A DNA stretch of 64,000 bases from Prosthecobacter dejongeii (GCF_014203045.1 NZ_JACHIF010000004.1:414943-478942); one strand, 5' to 3'; shown: positions 39,739 to 50,704, numbered from the stretch's first letter. Translations and numbers: made by a program. The notes: generated from the letters alone by a model not told the origin.

Positions 39739-39771
39739 GCCGCCTGTGTTCACTCACAGGCGGCTTCTTTG
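39739..39771 (+). terminator. Rho-independent terminator after glgP
   Basis: A perfect 10-bp stem (gccgcctgtg/cacaggcggc) with a 6-nt loop is followed by ttcttt, starting 27 bp after the glgP stop. It lies between convergent genes and may also serve the minus-strand small gene ending at 39787. Confidence 0.85.
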
Positions 39772-39786
39772 TCTGAATCTGAGAGG

Positions 39787-40029
39787 TCAAACCAGCATGG
39801 CTTCATGCTCCTCTTCTTCCTCGGAGTAATGCCAGTCCACTTCGCCATTGAGGTGGACGCAGGGAGGCAGCTCGCTGGGGAAGTAGATGTGACGGAGGCC
39901 GCAGGCGACCCCCAGGCTGAGATGGTGTTCAGCAATCGCTTCTGGTGTGAGCAGGCAGCGCAGGCACATGTCTTTCCCATTCCACTTGCAGTGCAGGTGG
40001 CAGGGATCGTTGGCTATGGGTTCGGGCAT
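39787..40029 (-). CDS. Small Cys/His-rich hypothetical protein (80 aa)
   Basis: I do not recognise a family. The protein has an N-terminal cluster DPCHLHCKWNGKDMCLRCLL in which four Cys and two His could bind a metal (C-x3-C-x7-C-x2-C), two further Cys (VACGLRHI, LPPCVHLNGEVDWHY), and a very acidic tail (SEEEEEHEAMLV). A good Shine-Dalgarno (ggaaagg, 8 nt before the ATG) supports the minus-strand frame over the overlapping plus-strand ORF, and this is one of the few clear Shine-Dalgarno sites in the window. It has no signal peptide. It is probably genuine, but nothing in the context suggests a role. Confidence 0.6.
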   Translation of the reverse strand: MPEPIANDPCHLHCKWNGKDMCLRCLLTPEAIAEHHLSLGVACGLRHIYFPSELPPCVHLNGEVDWHYSEEEEEHEAMLV

Positions 40030-40198
40030 ACGTGGGACCTTTCCATGAACAGTTCGCAGTGAGACTTTTCGATGGAAGTGACCGGCTGGCTCGGGAGAGC
40101 AGATGCCCGGATCTTCCGCTGCGGATGAGGTGAATCATCGGGACGGATTTTCCGGATTTTTTGTTTTACCACGGATGCCGATTTGCAGGCAATGATCA

Positions 40199-40224
40199 AA
40201 CAAATATTTTTTACAATATTTGTT
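40199..40224. promoter_or_regulatory. Perfect AT-rich inverted repeat in the 300-bp spacer 40030-40329
   Basis: aacaaatatt and aatatttgtt flank the loop ttttac. It lies between the stop of hisH and the start of the small Cys/His-rich gene, both on the minus strand. It could be a hisH terminator lacking a long U-tract, or an operator for the downstream gene. I see no ORF or RNA gene in the rest of 40030-40329. Confidence 0.4.
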
Positions 40225-40329
40225 AGACTGAATATTTAGCTATCTAAAAGAATCCGGAAAAAGGCCGCTTCATTTCCAATGGAGCTGCCTACATCCAATG
40301 TTAGATTGTCCCACGGCAGAATGCCCCTT

Positions 40330-40947
40330 TCAGGCAAAAACTTCCACCGCATTCCTCAGCAGGGTCAGGCCGGTTTCCTGGCTCTTCTCGGGGTGGAACT
40401 GCACGGCCATGAGGTTGTCCGTACAGATGCCGGCGGTGAATTCGTTGCCGTAGGTGGTGGTGCAGAGGGCCAGGGATTTATCCGCCACGTCAGGGTAGTA
40501 GCTGTGCACGTAGTAGAGGTAGGAGGGGTTGGGCAGCCCCTTCCACCACTTGGCACCGCGTTCTTCCCAGTGGACCTGATTCCAGCCCATGTGCGGAATT
40601 TTCAGTCCATGATCGGGCAGGAACTTGCGGACAATGCCGGGGGCCACGCCCAGGCCTTCCACGCCGGGGGACTCTTCACTTGCTTCAAAAAGAAGCTGGT
40701 AACCGAGGCAGAAGCCCAGGTAGGGGCGCTCGTCCTTGAGCCACTGCTTCAGGGGATCCCAAAGCATCCGCTCCTTGATGATGCGGACGCTGTCGCCAAA
40801 GGCCCCCTGGCCTGGGAAAACAAGCACGTCCAGCCCTTCGAAACCTTTCGGTTCCGTGACAAGTTGGGCCTCATGGCCAATGGCCTTGAAGGCATTCAAT
40901 ACACTGCGCAGATTGCCAGCGCCGTAGTCGAGCACACCGAGATTCAT
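40330..40947 (-). CDS. hisH: Imidazole glycerol phosphate synthase, glutamine amidotransferase subunit
   Basis: 205 residues. HisH hydrolyses glutamine and passes ammonia to HisF, which forms imidazole glycerol phosphate and AICAR in histidine biosynthesis. It begins with the classic MNLGVLDYGAGNLRSV. The class-I amidotransferase triad is complete: Cys80 in LGFCLGYQLLF, His185 and Glu187 in VQFHPEKSQ. The oxyanion region is FPGQGAFGD, and YYVHSYY is typical for HisH. It starts 3 bp after the hisB stop, so hisB-hisH form one transcript. hisF and hisA are not in the window, so the pathway is split across the genome. Cytoplasmic, heterodimeric with HisF. Confidence 0.96.
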   Translation of the reverse strand: MNLGVLDYGAGNLRSVLNAFKAIGHEAQLVTEPKGFEGLDVLVFPGQGAFGDSVRIIKERMLWDPLKQWLKDERPYLGFCLGYQLLFEASEESPGVEGLGVAPGIVRKFLPDHGLKIPHMGWNQVHWEERGAKWWKGLPNPSYLYYVHSYYPDVADKSLALCTTTYGNEFTAGICTDNLMAVQFHPEKSQETGLTLLRNAVEVFA

Positions 40948-40950
40948 GGA

Positions 40951-41550
40951 TTACAATACGTCCTTGGTGCTAGGAATGCCGACGACTCTTGGGTCATGCA
41001 GGGTGGCGGCGTCGAGCGCGCGGGCGAGGCCTTTGAAGATGGCCTCGGCCATGTGGTGGGAATCGCGGCCGCGTTTGATTTCAACATGCAGGGTGCACAG
41101 AAGGGCGCTGGAAAAGGCGCGCAGGAACTCCTCCACGAGCTGATAGCTGAAGACCCCGGCGCGACCGCCGATGGCCTCCATCTTTTCCGGTGCGTGGTAG
41201 CTGAGGAAGGGGCGGCCGCTGAGGTCCATGGCCACTTCGGCCAGGGTCTCATCCATGGGCAGGAGGAAAAAGCCGTAACGCACGATGCCTGCCTTGTTGC
41301 CCAAAGCTTCGCGGAAGCACTGGCCCAGCACGATGCCGGTATCCTCGACGGTGTGGTGATAATCCACATCCACATCGCCGACGACTTTGACGTTCAGGTC
41401 AAAGAGACCGTGCTTGGTAAACAGCGTGAGCATGTGGTCGAAAAACGGCACGCCGGTGTCAATGGTGGAGAGGCCGGAGCCGTCCACATTGAGGTCTATC
41501 TGGATGTCGGTCTCGGCGGTTTTGCGGTGCTGTTTGGCGGTGCGAGGCAT
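40951..41550 (-). CDS. hisB: Imidazoleglycerol-phosphate dehydratase
   Basis: 199 residues, the monofunctional form without the N-terminal phosphatase domain of enteric HisB. It dehydrates imidazoleglycerol phosphate to imidazole acetol phosphate. Two manganese-binding motifs are intact: [11 protein letters not shown] and [17 protein letters not shown]. The other conserved blocks are [20 protein letters not shown] and [17 protein letters not shown]. Translation starts at ATG 41550, preceded by a C-rich leader (cctcccaccc) and no Shine-Dalgarno. It is upstream of hisH with a 3-bp gap; HisB's product follows HisH/HisF's in the pathway, so the pair groups consecutive steps. Confidence 0.97.
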   Translation of the reverse strand: MPRTAKQHRKTAETDIQIDLNVDGSGLSTIDTGVPFFDHMLTLFTKHGLFDLNVKVVGDVDVDYHHTVEDTGIVLGQCFREALGNKAGIVRYGFFLLPMDETLAEVAMDLSGRPFLSYHAPEKMEAIGGRAGVFSYQLVEEFLRAFSSALLCTLHVEIKRGRDSHHMAEAIFKGLARALDAATLHDPRVVGIPSTKDVL

Positions 41551-41567
41551 GGGTGGGAGGATTCAGT

Positions 41568-41646
41568 CTGCGGTATTCAGTCTTCAGTTTTCAAGAGAAG
41601 ACCGGGCCTGTAATGAACACTGGAAACTGGACACTGGAAACTGAAA
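41568..41646. repeat. CAGT/ACTG-rich low-complexity intergenic repeat
   Basis: The spacer between MoxR and hisB is made of short units: attcagt, attcagt, cttcagt on the left and cactgga, aactgga, cactgga, aactgaa on the right. The halves are roughly complementary and could fold back. A related string (ggattcagtgggcagtc) occurs in the next spacer at 42650-42667. It is not a CRISPR: units are 6-7 bp with no spacers. Confidence 0.5.
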
Positions 41647-41648
41647 CT

Positions 41649-42629
<981 letters not shown>

Positions 42630-42674
42630 GGGGAGGGAAATCGGTAAACAGGATTCAGTGGGCAGTCTGCGCGG

Positions 42675-44555
42675 TCAGGGCTGTTTTTCGAAGCGGCGGC
42701 GGAGTTCGTTGAAGTAACGGCGCACCTGCTCGCGGCGGCTGGGAGGCAGGGCGGAGTCATCCAGGGCCTCTTCTTCGGCCTGGAGAAATTCGACAGCGGT
42801 CTGGGTTGCGTTGCGGGTGGCGGATTCCTGGCGGGTGCCACCTTCCACGGCGCGGGTGCTGGACTGGCCCTCGCTGTTTTGCTGGGCATTGACGACGGTA
42901 CTGTTGGTCGTGTCCTGCTTGGCGGTGGGGTCGGCTTTCAGATCGGCCTTGCCCACTCCAGGATCGCGCCCGCCGGGGATGGAGAGATTGATGTTGGGGG
43001 TGCCATCGCTGGGATCGCCCGGAGGGCCGCCGAGAATGAGCATGTCGGGCGGTTTGTCGCCCGGTTTTTGTCCTGGGACGGGGGCCATGAGCATGGGCGT
43101 TCCTTGTTCGCCCTGCTGGCCGGGTTGACCTGGCTGTCCAGGCTGCCCCATCTGGCCCACCTGCATTTGCTGGGGCTGACCTTGCCCCTGCTGGCCAGGG
43201 TTTTGCTGCGGCTGCATGGACTGGCCCTGATTGGGCTGGCCCAAGCCAGGAGGTTGCAGGGCCTGTTGCTGGCCTTGTTGTCCGGCGGGAGTTTGGCCGA
43301 CCTGCGGTGTCTGCCCTGACTTTGACTGTGGGGTGTCGCCCGCAGCAGCATTCATCTTCTGCATGCCGCCGGCTTCATTCTGCCCGGCGATGTTGCTGCC
43401 GGCATCGCGGAGTTGTTGAGCCAGTTTTTCCAGTTCCTCGCGGGATTTTTCACGTAGGGCTATGTCACGCATTTGGTTAGCCAGTTTTTCAAATTCGCCG
43501 CCAGCCGCAGCGGGCTTGCCCTGGTTCATCTCGTCGCCTGCCTGCAGCACGTGCTGGCCTACGGTGCGCGTGCGGTCTTCCTTGTCAGAGGCTTTCTCGA
43601 TGTCATCCAGCGTCTCCTTCAGGCGTTCGCGGGCGGCTTCGGGCAATTGTGGGGACTTGAGCTGATCCGCCAAGGCATCGGCGGACTTGGCGGCCTGGGC
43701 GGCGTTTTTGGCGGCCACGGCATCGCCTAGATCAGCGGTATCGGCATGGGTGCGCAGGGCTTCGACGAGCTTGTCGGAGGCCCAGGCCTCTTTGTCGTTG
43801 GCCAGCCGTTCCGCCAGTTTCTCCGCCTCGCGGGCGCGGCGCTCCAGATCGGACATCACTTGGCGGGCATCTTGGCCCTTGGCATTCTCCAGGCTAGCAG
43901 CAGTGGCTTTCAGGTTTTCCTTCAGCTTCTCCAGGTCGACCTTTTCACTCTCTTCCAGTCCGGCGAGGTTTTTCTTGTCCCAATCCGTTTTTGCCAGCTT
44001 GTCAGCCTCGGCTTTCGCGGCGGCCTGCATGGCGGGGTCGAGGGGGATTTCGTCGCTTCGGCTTTGCACCAAGGGGATGCTGTGGAGGAGGAGAAGCAGG
44101 ACCATAGGAAGCTCCAGCCAGCGTTTGAAAAGCGGCAGCGGCAGGTCCTGGGCGAGGCTCTTTCGGGCTTGGGGCAAAACCTCACGCTGCTGCTGCAAAT
44201 GACCCTCTTCGGTGGCGGTGCGAGTCTGTTGCTGCTCAAACCACCACGCGCTGGCAAAGGCTTCGCGGCGGCCCGTCTGGGAATCCCAAAAAGCGAGGGC
44301 GCTGTATGGTCCCGGCATTCTCCAGGTAGCCAGCGCGGCACTGCCGAAAATCCACAGGCCAAAAAAGAGGCTGCCCCAGATGGCGGCCCCTGAACCGCCC
44401 AGCGTGAGCAGGGTGACGATGACGATGAGCAGCAGGCCGCTGACCGTCCACACCGTGCGCCCCAGCCAGCCCAGCCAGCGCCGCAACCACACCCGACGCC
44501 GCACCTGCCGCGCAACAGGCGCGAAGGTGGCAGGAGGAAGGGGTTCAGAAGTCAT
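42675..44555 (-). CDS. Large membrane/coiled-coil protein with Gln-Pro-Gly-rich region, MoxR-linked
   Basis: 626 residues. Two transmembrane segments near the N-terminus (about 35-52 and 56-78) and a third (LELPMVLLLLLHSIPLV, about 147-163). A long charged coiled coil follows (about 175-390, rich in Lys/Glu/Ala: EKLAERLANDKEAWAS, DALADQLKSPQLPEAARERL). Then comes a low-complexity stretch rich in Q, P and G (about 410-510, e.g. GQPGQPGQPGQQG), and a short helical C-terminus (REQVRRYFNELRRRFEKQP). Similar proteins, sometimes labelled DUF4175-like, sit beside MoxR/DUF58/VWA loci in many bacteria and may be envelope-stress or complex-assembly proteins. Position 46 bp upstream of moxR on the same strand supports joint function. 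Function unknown. Confidence 0.7.
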   Translation of the reverse strand: MTSEPLPPATFAPVARQVRRRVWLRRWLGWLGRTVWTVSGLLLIVIVTLLTLGGSGAAIWGSLFFGLWIFGSAALATWRMPGPYSALAFWDSQTGRREAFASAWWFEQQQTRTATEEGHLQQQREVLPQARKSLAQDLPLPLFKRWLELPMVLLLLLHSIPLVQSRSDEIPLDPAMQAAAKAEADKLAKTDWDKKNLAGLEESEKVDLEKLKENLKATAASLENAKGQDARQVMSDLERRAREAEKLAERLANDKEAWASDKLVEALRTHADTADLGDAVAAKNAAQAAKSADALADQLKSPQLPEAARERLKETLDDIEKASDKEDRTRTVGQHVLQAGDEMNQGKPAAAGGEFEKLANQMRDIALREKSREELEKLAQQLRDAGSNIAGQNEAGGMQKMNAAAGDTPQSKSGQTPQVGQTPAGQQGQQQALQPPGLGQPNQGQSMQPQQNPGQQGQGQPQQMQVGQMGQPGQPGQPGQQGEQGTPMLMAPVPGQKPGDKPPDMLILGGPPGDPSDGTPNINLSIPGGRDPGVGKADLKADPTAKQDTTNSTVVNAQQNSEGQSSTRAVEGGTRQESATRNATQTAVEFLQAEEEALDDSALPPSRREQVRRYFNELRRRFEKQP

Positions 44556-44775
44556 GGCTCAAACAACTGGCTAAGAGATAACGGCTCTCAGACCCAAAGC
44601 TCCAGCAGGAATTGCGGCATTGGGAAAAGAAAAGGCGTGAGACCGTCTCATACCAATGGCTGGTTGGTTTTTGCCCTTGGACACAGGGGCGAGGAATTCA
44701 ATGTGTGAGCTTTCCAGCGTGCTTTTGTGCCGCACTGTGGACGGGTTATCATGATTGGCTAGTATGTCGAGCCGA

Positions 44776-45189
44776 CTACCGCTCTTCCGGTAAATAATAA
44801 AGTAAACGGTCACCGACAAGTTCTGAGTCTTCCCAGGCCTTTCGGACGCGAATTTCGAGCAAGTCGTAAGTCATGAAATTCAGGAAGATCCTATTTTCTT
44901 TGCAATGCTTCCACAGACGCCAGGTATCAAATCCGTTTCCCTCCCCCAACTCGCCCCAATCGAAGTCAACGGAGATGCTTGGGAATTTCATTTCGACTCC
45001 ATAACCATGTGGACGAATTTGGATGCCAATGCTCTCTCCCAACTTTGGAAGTTCCATCTGATGGCAGGACTTTGCCCATTCAAGGTTTGAGCTGGGTAAG
45101 GGAACACCAAGACGCTCGTTCAAAGTAATCACCGCGAGATCTTGGGCCGACCTGAAAGCTCTAATGACTTGGATTAGACCGGGGTGCAT
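44776..45189 (-). CDS. Hypothetical protein, possibly DUF6896-like
   Basis: 137 residues from ATG 45189; the frame extends five codons further to a TTG at 45204, which is less likely. The protein begins MHPGLIQVIRAFRSAQDLAV. The block ISVDFDWGELGEGNGFDTWRLW (which I recall as resembling the DUF6896 pattern of a D-F-G segment followed by GFDxWRL) is its clearest feature. It has no signal peptide or membrane segment. DUF6896 proteins are often found beside toxin or immunity genes, but none are visible here, so the assignment is tentative. The leader is pyrimidine-rich (gttgcccgctctaacc). The 220-bp spacer to the next gene (44556-44775) shows no gene I trust. Confidence 0.55.
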   Translation of the reverse strand: MHPGLIQVIRAFRSAQDLAVITLNERLGVPLPSSNLEWAKSCHQMELPKLGESIGIQIRPHGYGVEMKFPSISVDFDWGELGEGNGFDTWRLWKHCKENRIFLNFMTYDLLEIRVRKAWEDSELVGDRLLYYLPEER

Positions 45190-45278
45190 GGTTAGAGCGG
45201 GCAACAGGGACGTGCGTGGAGTTCTTTTGAGTTTTCACTGGCAACTGGCATGTGCCAGTTGAATCCCAACGAGGCTCC

Positions 45279-47297
<2,019 letters not shown>

Positions 47298-47446
47298 TTA
47301 GCGAGAAAGCTCGACCTGGGAAAGGGAGATTCGGTATTACTTCCTCGTTTTCAGAAAGCTGAACTCTCAGGCTTGTCGGGGCGTCTGAGGAGAATCGCCG
47401 AAAAAAGAATTTCACCCGGCCCCAAGAAAGCCCTCACACTGACGTG

Positions 47447-48007
47447 ATGCCTGGCGAACACGACCCCATGAACGACACCCACCGCCTGTTTCTGGACACG
47501 TTGAGCCGCTATGAGAGGCCGCTGCTGCGGTATGCCCACAGCTTTACCAACGACGCTGAAGAGGCACGCGATGTCGTGCAGGACGTGTTTATCAAATTGA
47601 GCCAAAACCTCGCCACGCTGGATCCGGACCGGCTGGCGCCCTGGCTCTTCACCGTCTGTAAAAATCGCGCTCTGGACCACCAGCGCAAACACCAACGCCT
47701 CATTGTCATGGAAACGCAAAGTTTAGACCTGGAAGCCTCCGAGGTCCCCCAGCCCGGAGCAGAAATGGAAAGCCGGGAGACCGCCGCCGCCCTGCGCGGC
47801 TTCATCGAAGAACTTCCCCTGCGCCAGCGCGAGGCCATCCGCCTCAAATTCATCGCCGGACTCGATTACAAACAGATCAGCGACGCCATGCAGACCAGCA
47901 TCGGCAATGTCGGCTACCTCATTCATCACGGCGTGCTGGCCCTGCGCCTGAAGTGGCAAGCCCAGGAAGACGCCACACCGGGCAAACAGAAATCCGCCCT
48001 GGCCTAA
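47447..48007 (+). CDS. RNA polymerase ECF sigma factor
   Basis: About 186 residues. Sigma region 2 is visible in YERPLLRYAHSFTNDAEEARDVVQDVFIKL (promoter -10 recognition and core binding) with PWLFTVCKNRALDHQR, and region 4 in ELPLRQREAIRLKFIAGLDYKQISDAMQTSIGNVGYLIHHGVLALR, a helix-turn-helix that reads the -35. No region 1.1 or 3 is present, so this is an extracytoplasmic-function (group 4) sigma factor. Start choice: GTG 47444, ATG 47447 and ATG 47468 are all in frame; 47447 is a compromise. The next gene starts 37 bp downstream and has an anti-sigma-like N-terminus, so the pair probably forms a signal-response module. What it senses is unknown. Confidence 0.87.
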   Translation: MPGEHDPMNDTHRLFLDTLSRYERPLLRYAHSFTNDAEEARDVVQDVFIKLSQNLATLDPDRLAPWLFTVCKNRALDHQRKHQRLIVMETQSLDLEASEVPQPGAEMESRETAAALRGFIEELPLRQREAIRLKFIAGLDYKQISDAMQTSIGNVGYLIHHGVLALRLKWQAQEDATPGKQKSALA

Positions 48008-48044
48008 CCAAACCTTTGTTTAAATTTTTTAATTCACTTTCCCC

Positions 48045-50471
48045 ATGAAACCGGAACAAATAACCGCCTGGGCCCTGAACGAACTCAGCGCCGAAGAGCG
48101 CGCCCAGATCGAGGCCCTCATCCAGGAAGACGCCGAGGCCAGCACGCAGGCCAGCCAGACCAAGGGCTTCTGCGACTTCCTCACGGCAGAACTCGGCGAC
48201 GACTCCCTCGCCTTCACCCCTGAACAACGCGAGCGACTGAGCCGTGCCGATGCCCCTGCGGCTTCGTTTCCCAATGAAGCGCCCCAACCCGCATTACCGA
48301 AACAGCCGACGTTTTGGAGACGTCATGTCTTCATGAATCTGGCTGCCGCTGCCGCCGTGGTGATGGGCACGACCCTGTTCATCCGCAAGCAGATGGAGAG
48401 CGAAGGCCAGATGGCCGAGATCACTCCGACCGTTCGTGGGAACCTTGGCGATGATCAGACCATCATCACACGGACGAGTCCTGTGCCCGAGGAACCAGCC
48501 CCGGTGGTGGCTGCAGCCCCGCCGACATCGATGCGGAAGCTTCAGGCGAACGCGGCTCCCTTGATGAAGCAAGATGAAAGCACACTGGCGGCGAAGGATG
48601 CTAAGGCGGCAATGACGTTTTCTAATATGCCTGAAACGAAGGCGAAGAACGAGGCAACAATGGTCGATGCAGAAGCGGCAAGACGGGAATATTTTGCTGC
48701 GACCCAAGATCAGCAGCGTGCCCGCTTGCTGAACCAGGCGAATGAACCTTGGGAATCCCCAGCCCCGACAACCGCTAGTGTGGCACCAGGGCAAGTCGCA
48801 GCCACCCCCGCCGCAGCACCTAAACCTGCGGCTCCAGTGGCCAATGGCAATATCACAGTTAATGGCGGTAGCTTGACCATCACCGGTGCAGGCACTCTGA
48901 CCCTCCAAGGCCGCACGACCTACACGGGAGGCGTTGTGCGGTCCGCTCCAAGTTCGGTAACACTCATCGCAGGATCTGGGATGGCAGGAAACGCCGACAT
49001 TATGGACGGCGAAACTCAAATGCGTCGCAGCCAAGAGTCCTACACGCAGATCATCGAAAACGCGCTCAAGAGTGTGGAGAGCGAGCCGCTGTCCACCTTT
49101 TCTATTGATGTGGACACGGCCTCGTATGCGAATGTGCGGCGCTTTCTCAATCAGAACAGTGCGCCACCACGCGATGCCGTGCGCATTGAGGAGTTAATCA
49201 ATTATTTTCCCATGGATGAAAAGGGCCCGGCGGCAGGGGTGAAGGAACCTTTTGCTGTCAAAGTGGAGATGGCCGCGTGCCCTTGGCAGCCGCAGCATCG
49301 GCTGGCTCGCATCGCCATCAAAGGCAAGCAGATCGGCCTGGATCGCCAGCCCAGCAACTTGGTCTTCCTGGTGGATGTCTCTGGCTCCATGGCGGAGCCA
49401 AACAAACTGCCGCTTGTGCAGCAGAGCCTGCGCATGTTGGCCGGGCAACTTGGCGAAAATGACCGTGTCTCTATGGTGACCTATGCCAATGGATCGCAGG
49501 TGGTCTTGTCCTCCACCACTGGCCAAAATAAAGGCGAGATCGTATCTGCAATTGATCGGCTCCAGGCTGGCGGTGGCACCCATGGCAGCGCGGGCATTCG
49601 CTTGGCCTATGAGCAGGCCGTGGCCGGCTTCATCAAAGGCGGCGTGAACCGCGTGGTACTGTGCACGGATGGCGACTTCAATGTGGGCATCAGCAGCCCG
49701 ACGGAGTTGGAAACCTTTATCTCCGAGAAAGCCCGCAGTGGCGTCTTCCTCAGCGTGTTGGGGTATGGCTCGGGCAATCTGAAGGACCGCACCATGGAAA
49801 CCTTGGCCGACAAGGGCAACGGCAACTACGCCTACATTGACAGCCTGGGCGAGGCCCGCAAGGTGCTGGTAGAGCAGATGAACGGCACGCTGGTCACCAT
49901 CGCCAAGGATGTGAAGATTCAGGTGGAGTTCAATCCCGCAGTTATCCGCAGCTACCGCCTCATCGGTTATGAGAATCGTTTGTTAGCCAAAGAAGATTTC
50001 AATGACGACGCCAAGGACGCTGGGGAAATCGGAGCTGGGCATAGCGTCACCGCGCTGTATGAGCTGGTGCCTGCGAATCTGCCTCCTGGGGGGGGGACAC
50101 TTCCTCAAGTGGATGCGCTGAAGTATCAACAGCCAATCACTCCCGCAGTCCCCATGGCTGCTACTGCAGCTGCAACGGACGAGGCTTTGACCGTGAAGCT
50201 GCGCTACAAAGAACCTGAAGGCAACACCAGTAGCCTCATTGAGGTGCCAGTGAAGGATAATTCCCGGGCAATGGACACGGCCAGTGGCGAATTCAAGTTC
50301 ACCACAGCCGTAGCGGGGTTTGGTCTGCTGCTGCGCCAGTCTTCTTATGCTGGCCAGCTCACCTGGGACCAAGTTCGCCAGCTTGCCCTGGAAGGCAAAG
50401 GAACCGATGCTCTGGGTTACCGTGGCGAGTTTATCCAACTCATCGAGAAGGCGAGGGGAGTGAGCCGCTAG
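48045..50471 (+). CDS. VWA protein (YfbK-type) with anti-sigma-like N-terminus and beta-strand-repeat-like linker
   Basis: 808 residues. Residues 1-60 (ITAWALNELSAEERAQIEALI, charged helices) look like a cytoplasmic anti-sigma factor domain, though without the HxxxCxxC zinc motif. A transmembrane helix (MNLAAAAAVVMGTTLFI, about 96-113) follows, then an Ala/Pro-rich linker. Residues about 267-296 read GSLTITGAGTLTLQGRTTYTGG, matching the beta-strand repeats of the giant surface protein at the other end of the window. From about 325 the YfbK-type region starts (TFSIDVDTASYANVRRFLN), then a VWA domain with MIDAS DVSGSM (Asp444), THGSAGIRLAYEQA and LCTDGDFNVGIS, and a C-terminal YfbK_C/DUF3520-like domain ending GTDALGYRGEFIQLIEKARG. 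It likely spans the inner membrane with the VWA domain in the periplasm and the sigma-binding part inside. Confidence 0.85.
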   Translation: MKPEQITAWALNELSAEERAQIEALIQEDAEASTQASQTKGFCDFLTAELGDDSLAFTPEQRERLSRADAPAASFPNEAPQPALPKQPTFWRRHVFMNLAAAAAVVMGTTLFIRKQMESEGQMAEITPTVRGNLGDDQTIITRTSPVPEEPAPVVAAAPPTSMRKLQANAAPLMKQDESTLAAKDAKAAMTFSNMPETKAKNEATMVDAEAARREYFAATQDQQRARLLNQANEPWESPAPTTASVAPGQVAATPAAAPKPAAPVANGNITVNGGSLTITGAGTLTLQGRTTYTGGVVRSAPSSVTLIAGSGMAGNADIMDGETQMRRSQESYTQIIENALKSVESEPLSTFSIDVDTASYANVRRFLNQNSAPPRDAVRIEELINYFPMDEKGPAAGVKEPFAVKVEMAACPWQPQHRLARIAIKGKQIGLDRQPSNLVFLVDVSGSMAEPNKLPLVQQSLRMLAGQLGENDRVSMVTYANGSQVVLSSTTGQNKGEIVSAIDRLQAGGGTHGSAGIRLAYEQAVAGFIKGGVNRVVLCTDGDFNVGISSPTELETFISEKARSGVFLSVLGYGSGNLKDRTMETLADKGNGNYAYIDSLGEARKVLVEQMNGTLVTIAKDVKIQVEFNPAVIRSYRLIGYENRLLAKEDFNDDAKDAGEIGAGHSVTALYELVPANLPPGGGTLPQVDALKYQQPITPAVPMAATAAATDEALTVKLRYKEPEGNTSSLIEVPVKDNSRAMDTASGEFKFTTAVAGFGLLLRQSSYAGQLTWDQVRQLALEGKGTDALGYRGEFIQLIEKARGVSR

Positions 50472-50534
50472 CCCTTGTGGGAGGCTGATTCGACAAGCGT
50501 TGAAAACTTTTTCGAACTTTTTCATTCACACTGT

Positions 50535-50562
50535 TTGACAATACTAAACCTTCATCTAGTAT
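50535..50562 (+). promoter_or_regulatory. Predicted sigma-70 promoter of tRNA-Arg
   Basis: -35 TTGACA (50535-50540), 16-bp spacer, -10 TAGTAT (50557-50562). Transcription would start near 50569, about 30 nt before the tRNA. The leader contains a 6-bp hairpin (ccgcag/ctgcgg at 50569-50586). The -35 hexamer is a perfect match. Confidence 0.6.
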
Positions 50563-50599
50563 CTCAATCCGCAGCCAACACTGCGGGGCGAAAGCCAAA

Positions 50600-50676
50600 G
50601 CACCCCTAGCTCAACGGATTAGAGCATCTGACTACGGATCAGAAGGTTAGTGGTTCGAATCCACTGGGGTGCACCA
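50600..50676 (+). tRNA. tRNA-Arg (anticodon ACG)
   Basis: A complete cloverleaf. Acceptor stem gcacccc (50600-50606) pairs with ggggtgc (50666-50672). The D arm is gctc/gagc. The anticodon stem tctga/tcaga encloses the loop ctacgga, with anticodon ACG at 50634-50636. The T arm is agtgg/ccact with TTCGAAT. CCA is encoded at 50674-50676. ACG reads CGN arginine codons after deamination of A34 to inosine by TadA. Confidence 0.97.
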
Positions 50677-50704
50677 AAGCTAAATAAGCTTGGTGCACCT
50701 ATTT
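50668..50704 (+). terminator. Hairpin formed by the tRNA 3' end and a downstream copy
   Basis: ggtgcaccaaagct (50668-50681) pairs with agcttggtgcacc (50687-50699) through 13 bp and one bulged A, followed by tattt. The left arm is the end of the tRNA itself, including CCA. It may act as the transcription terminator or as a structure that must be opened before 3' maturation. The downstream repeat of the 8-bp tRNA end is too short to be a likely att site. Confidence 0.6.

Noticed and set aside
40279..41613. 444-codon plus-strand ORF across the hisB-hisH region
   Set aside because: It runs antisense over two certain histidine genes and its composition is that of a shadow frame.
44571..44819. 82-codon minus-strand ORF after the DUF6896-like gene
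   Set aside because: It begins inside the preceding gene, has no ribosome site or recognisable feature, and covers non-coding spacer.
50668..50699. Direct repeat of the tRNA 3' end as an attachment site of an integrated element
   Set aside because: Only 8 bp are repeated, 20 bp apart, and no integrase or element genes are present.
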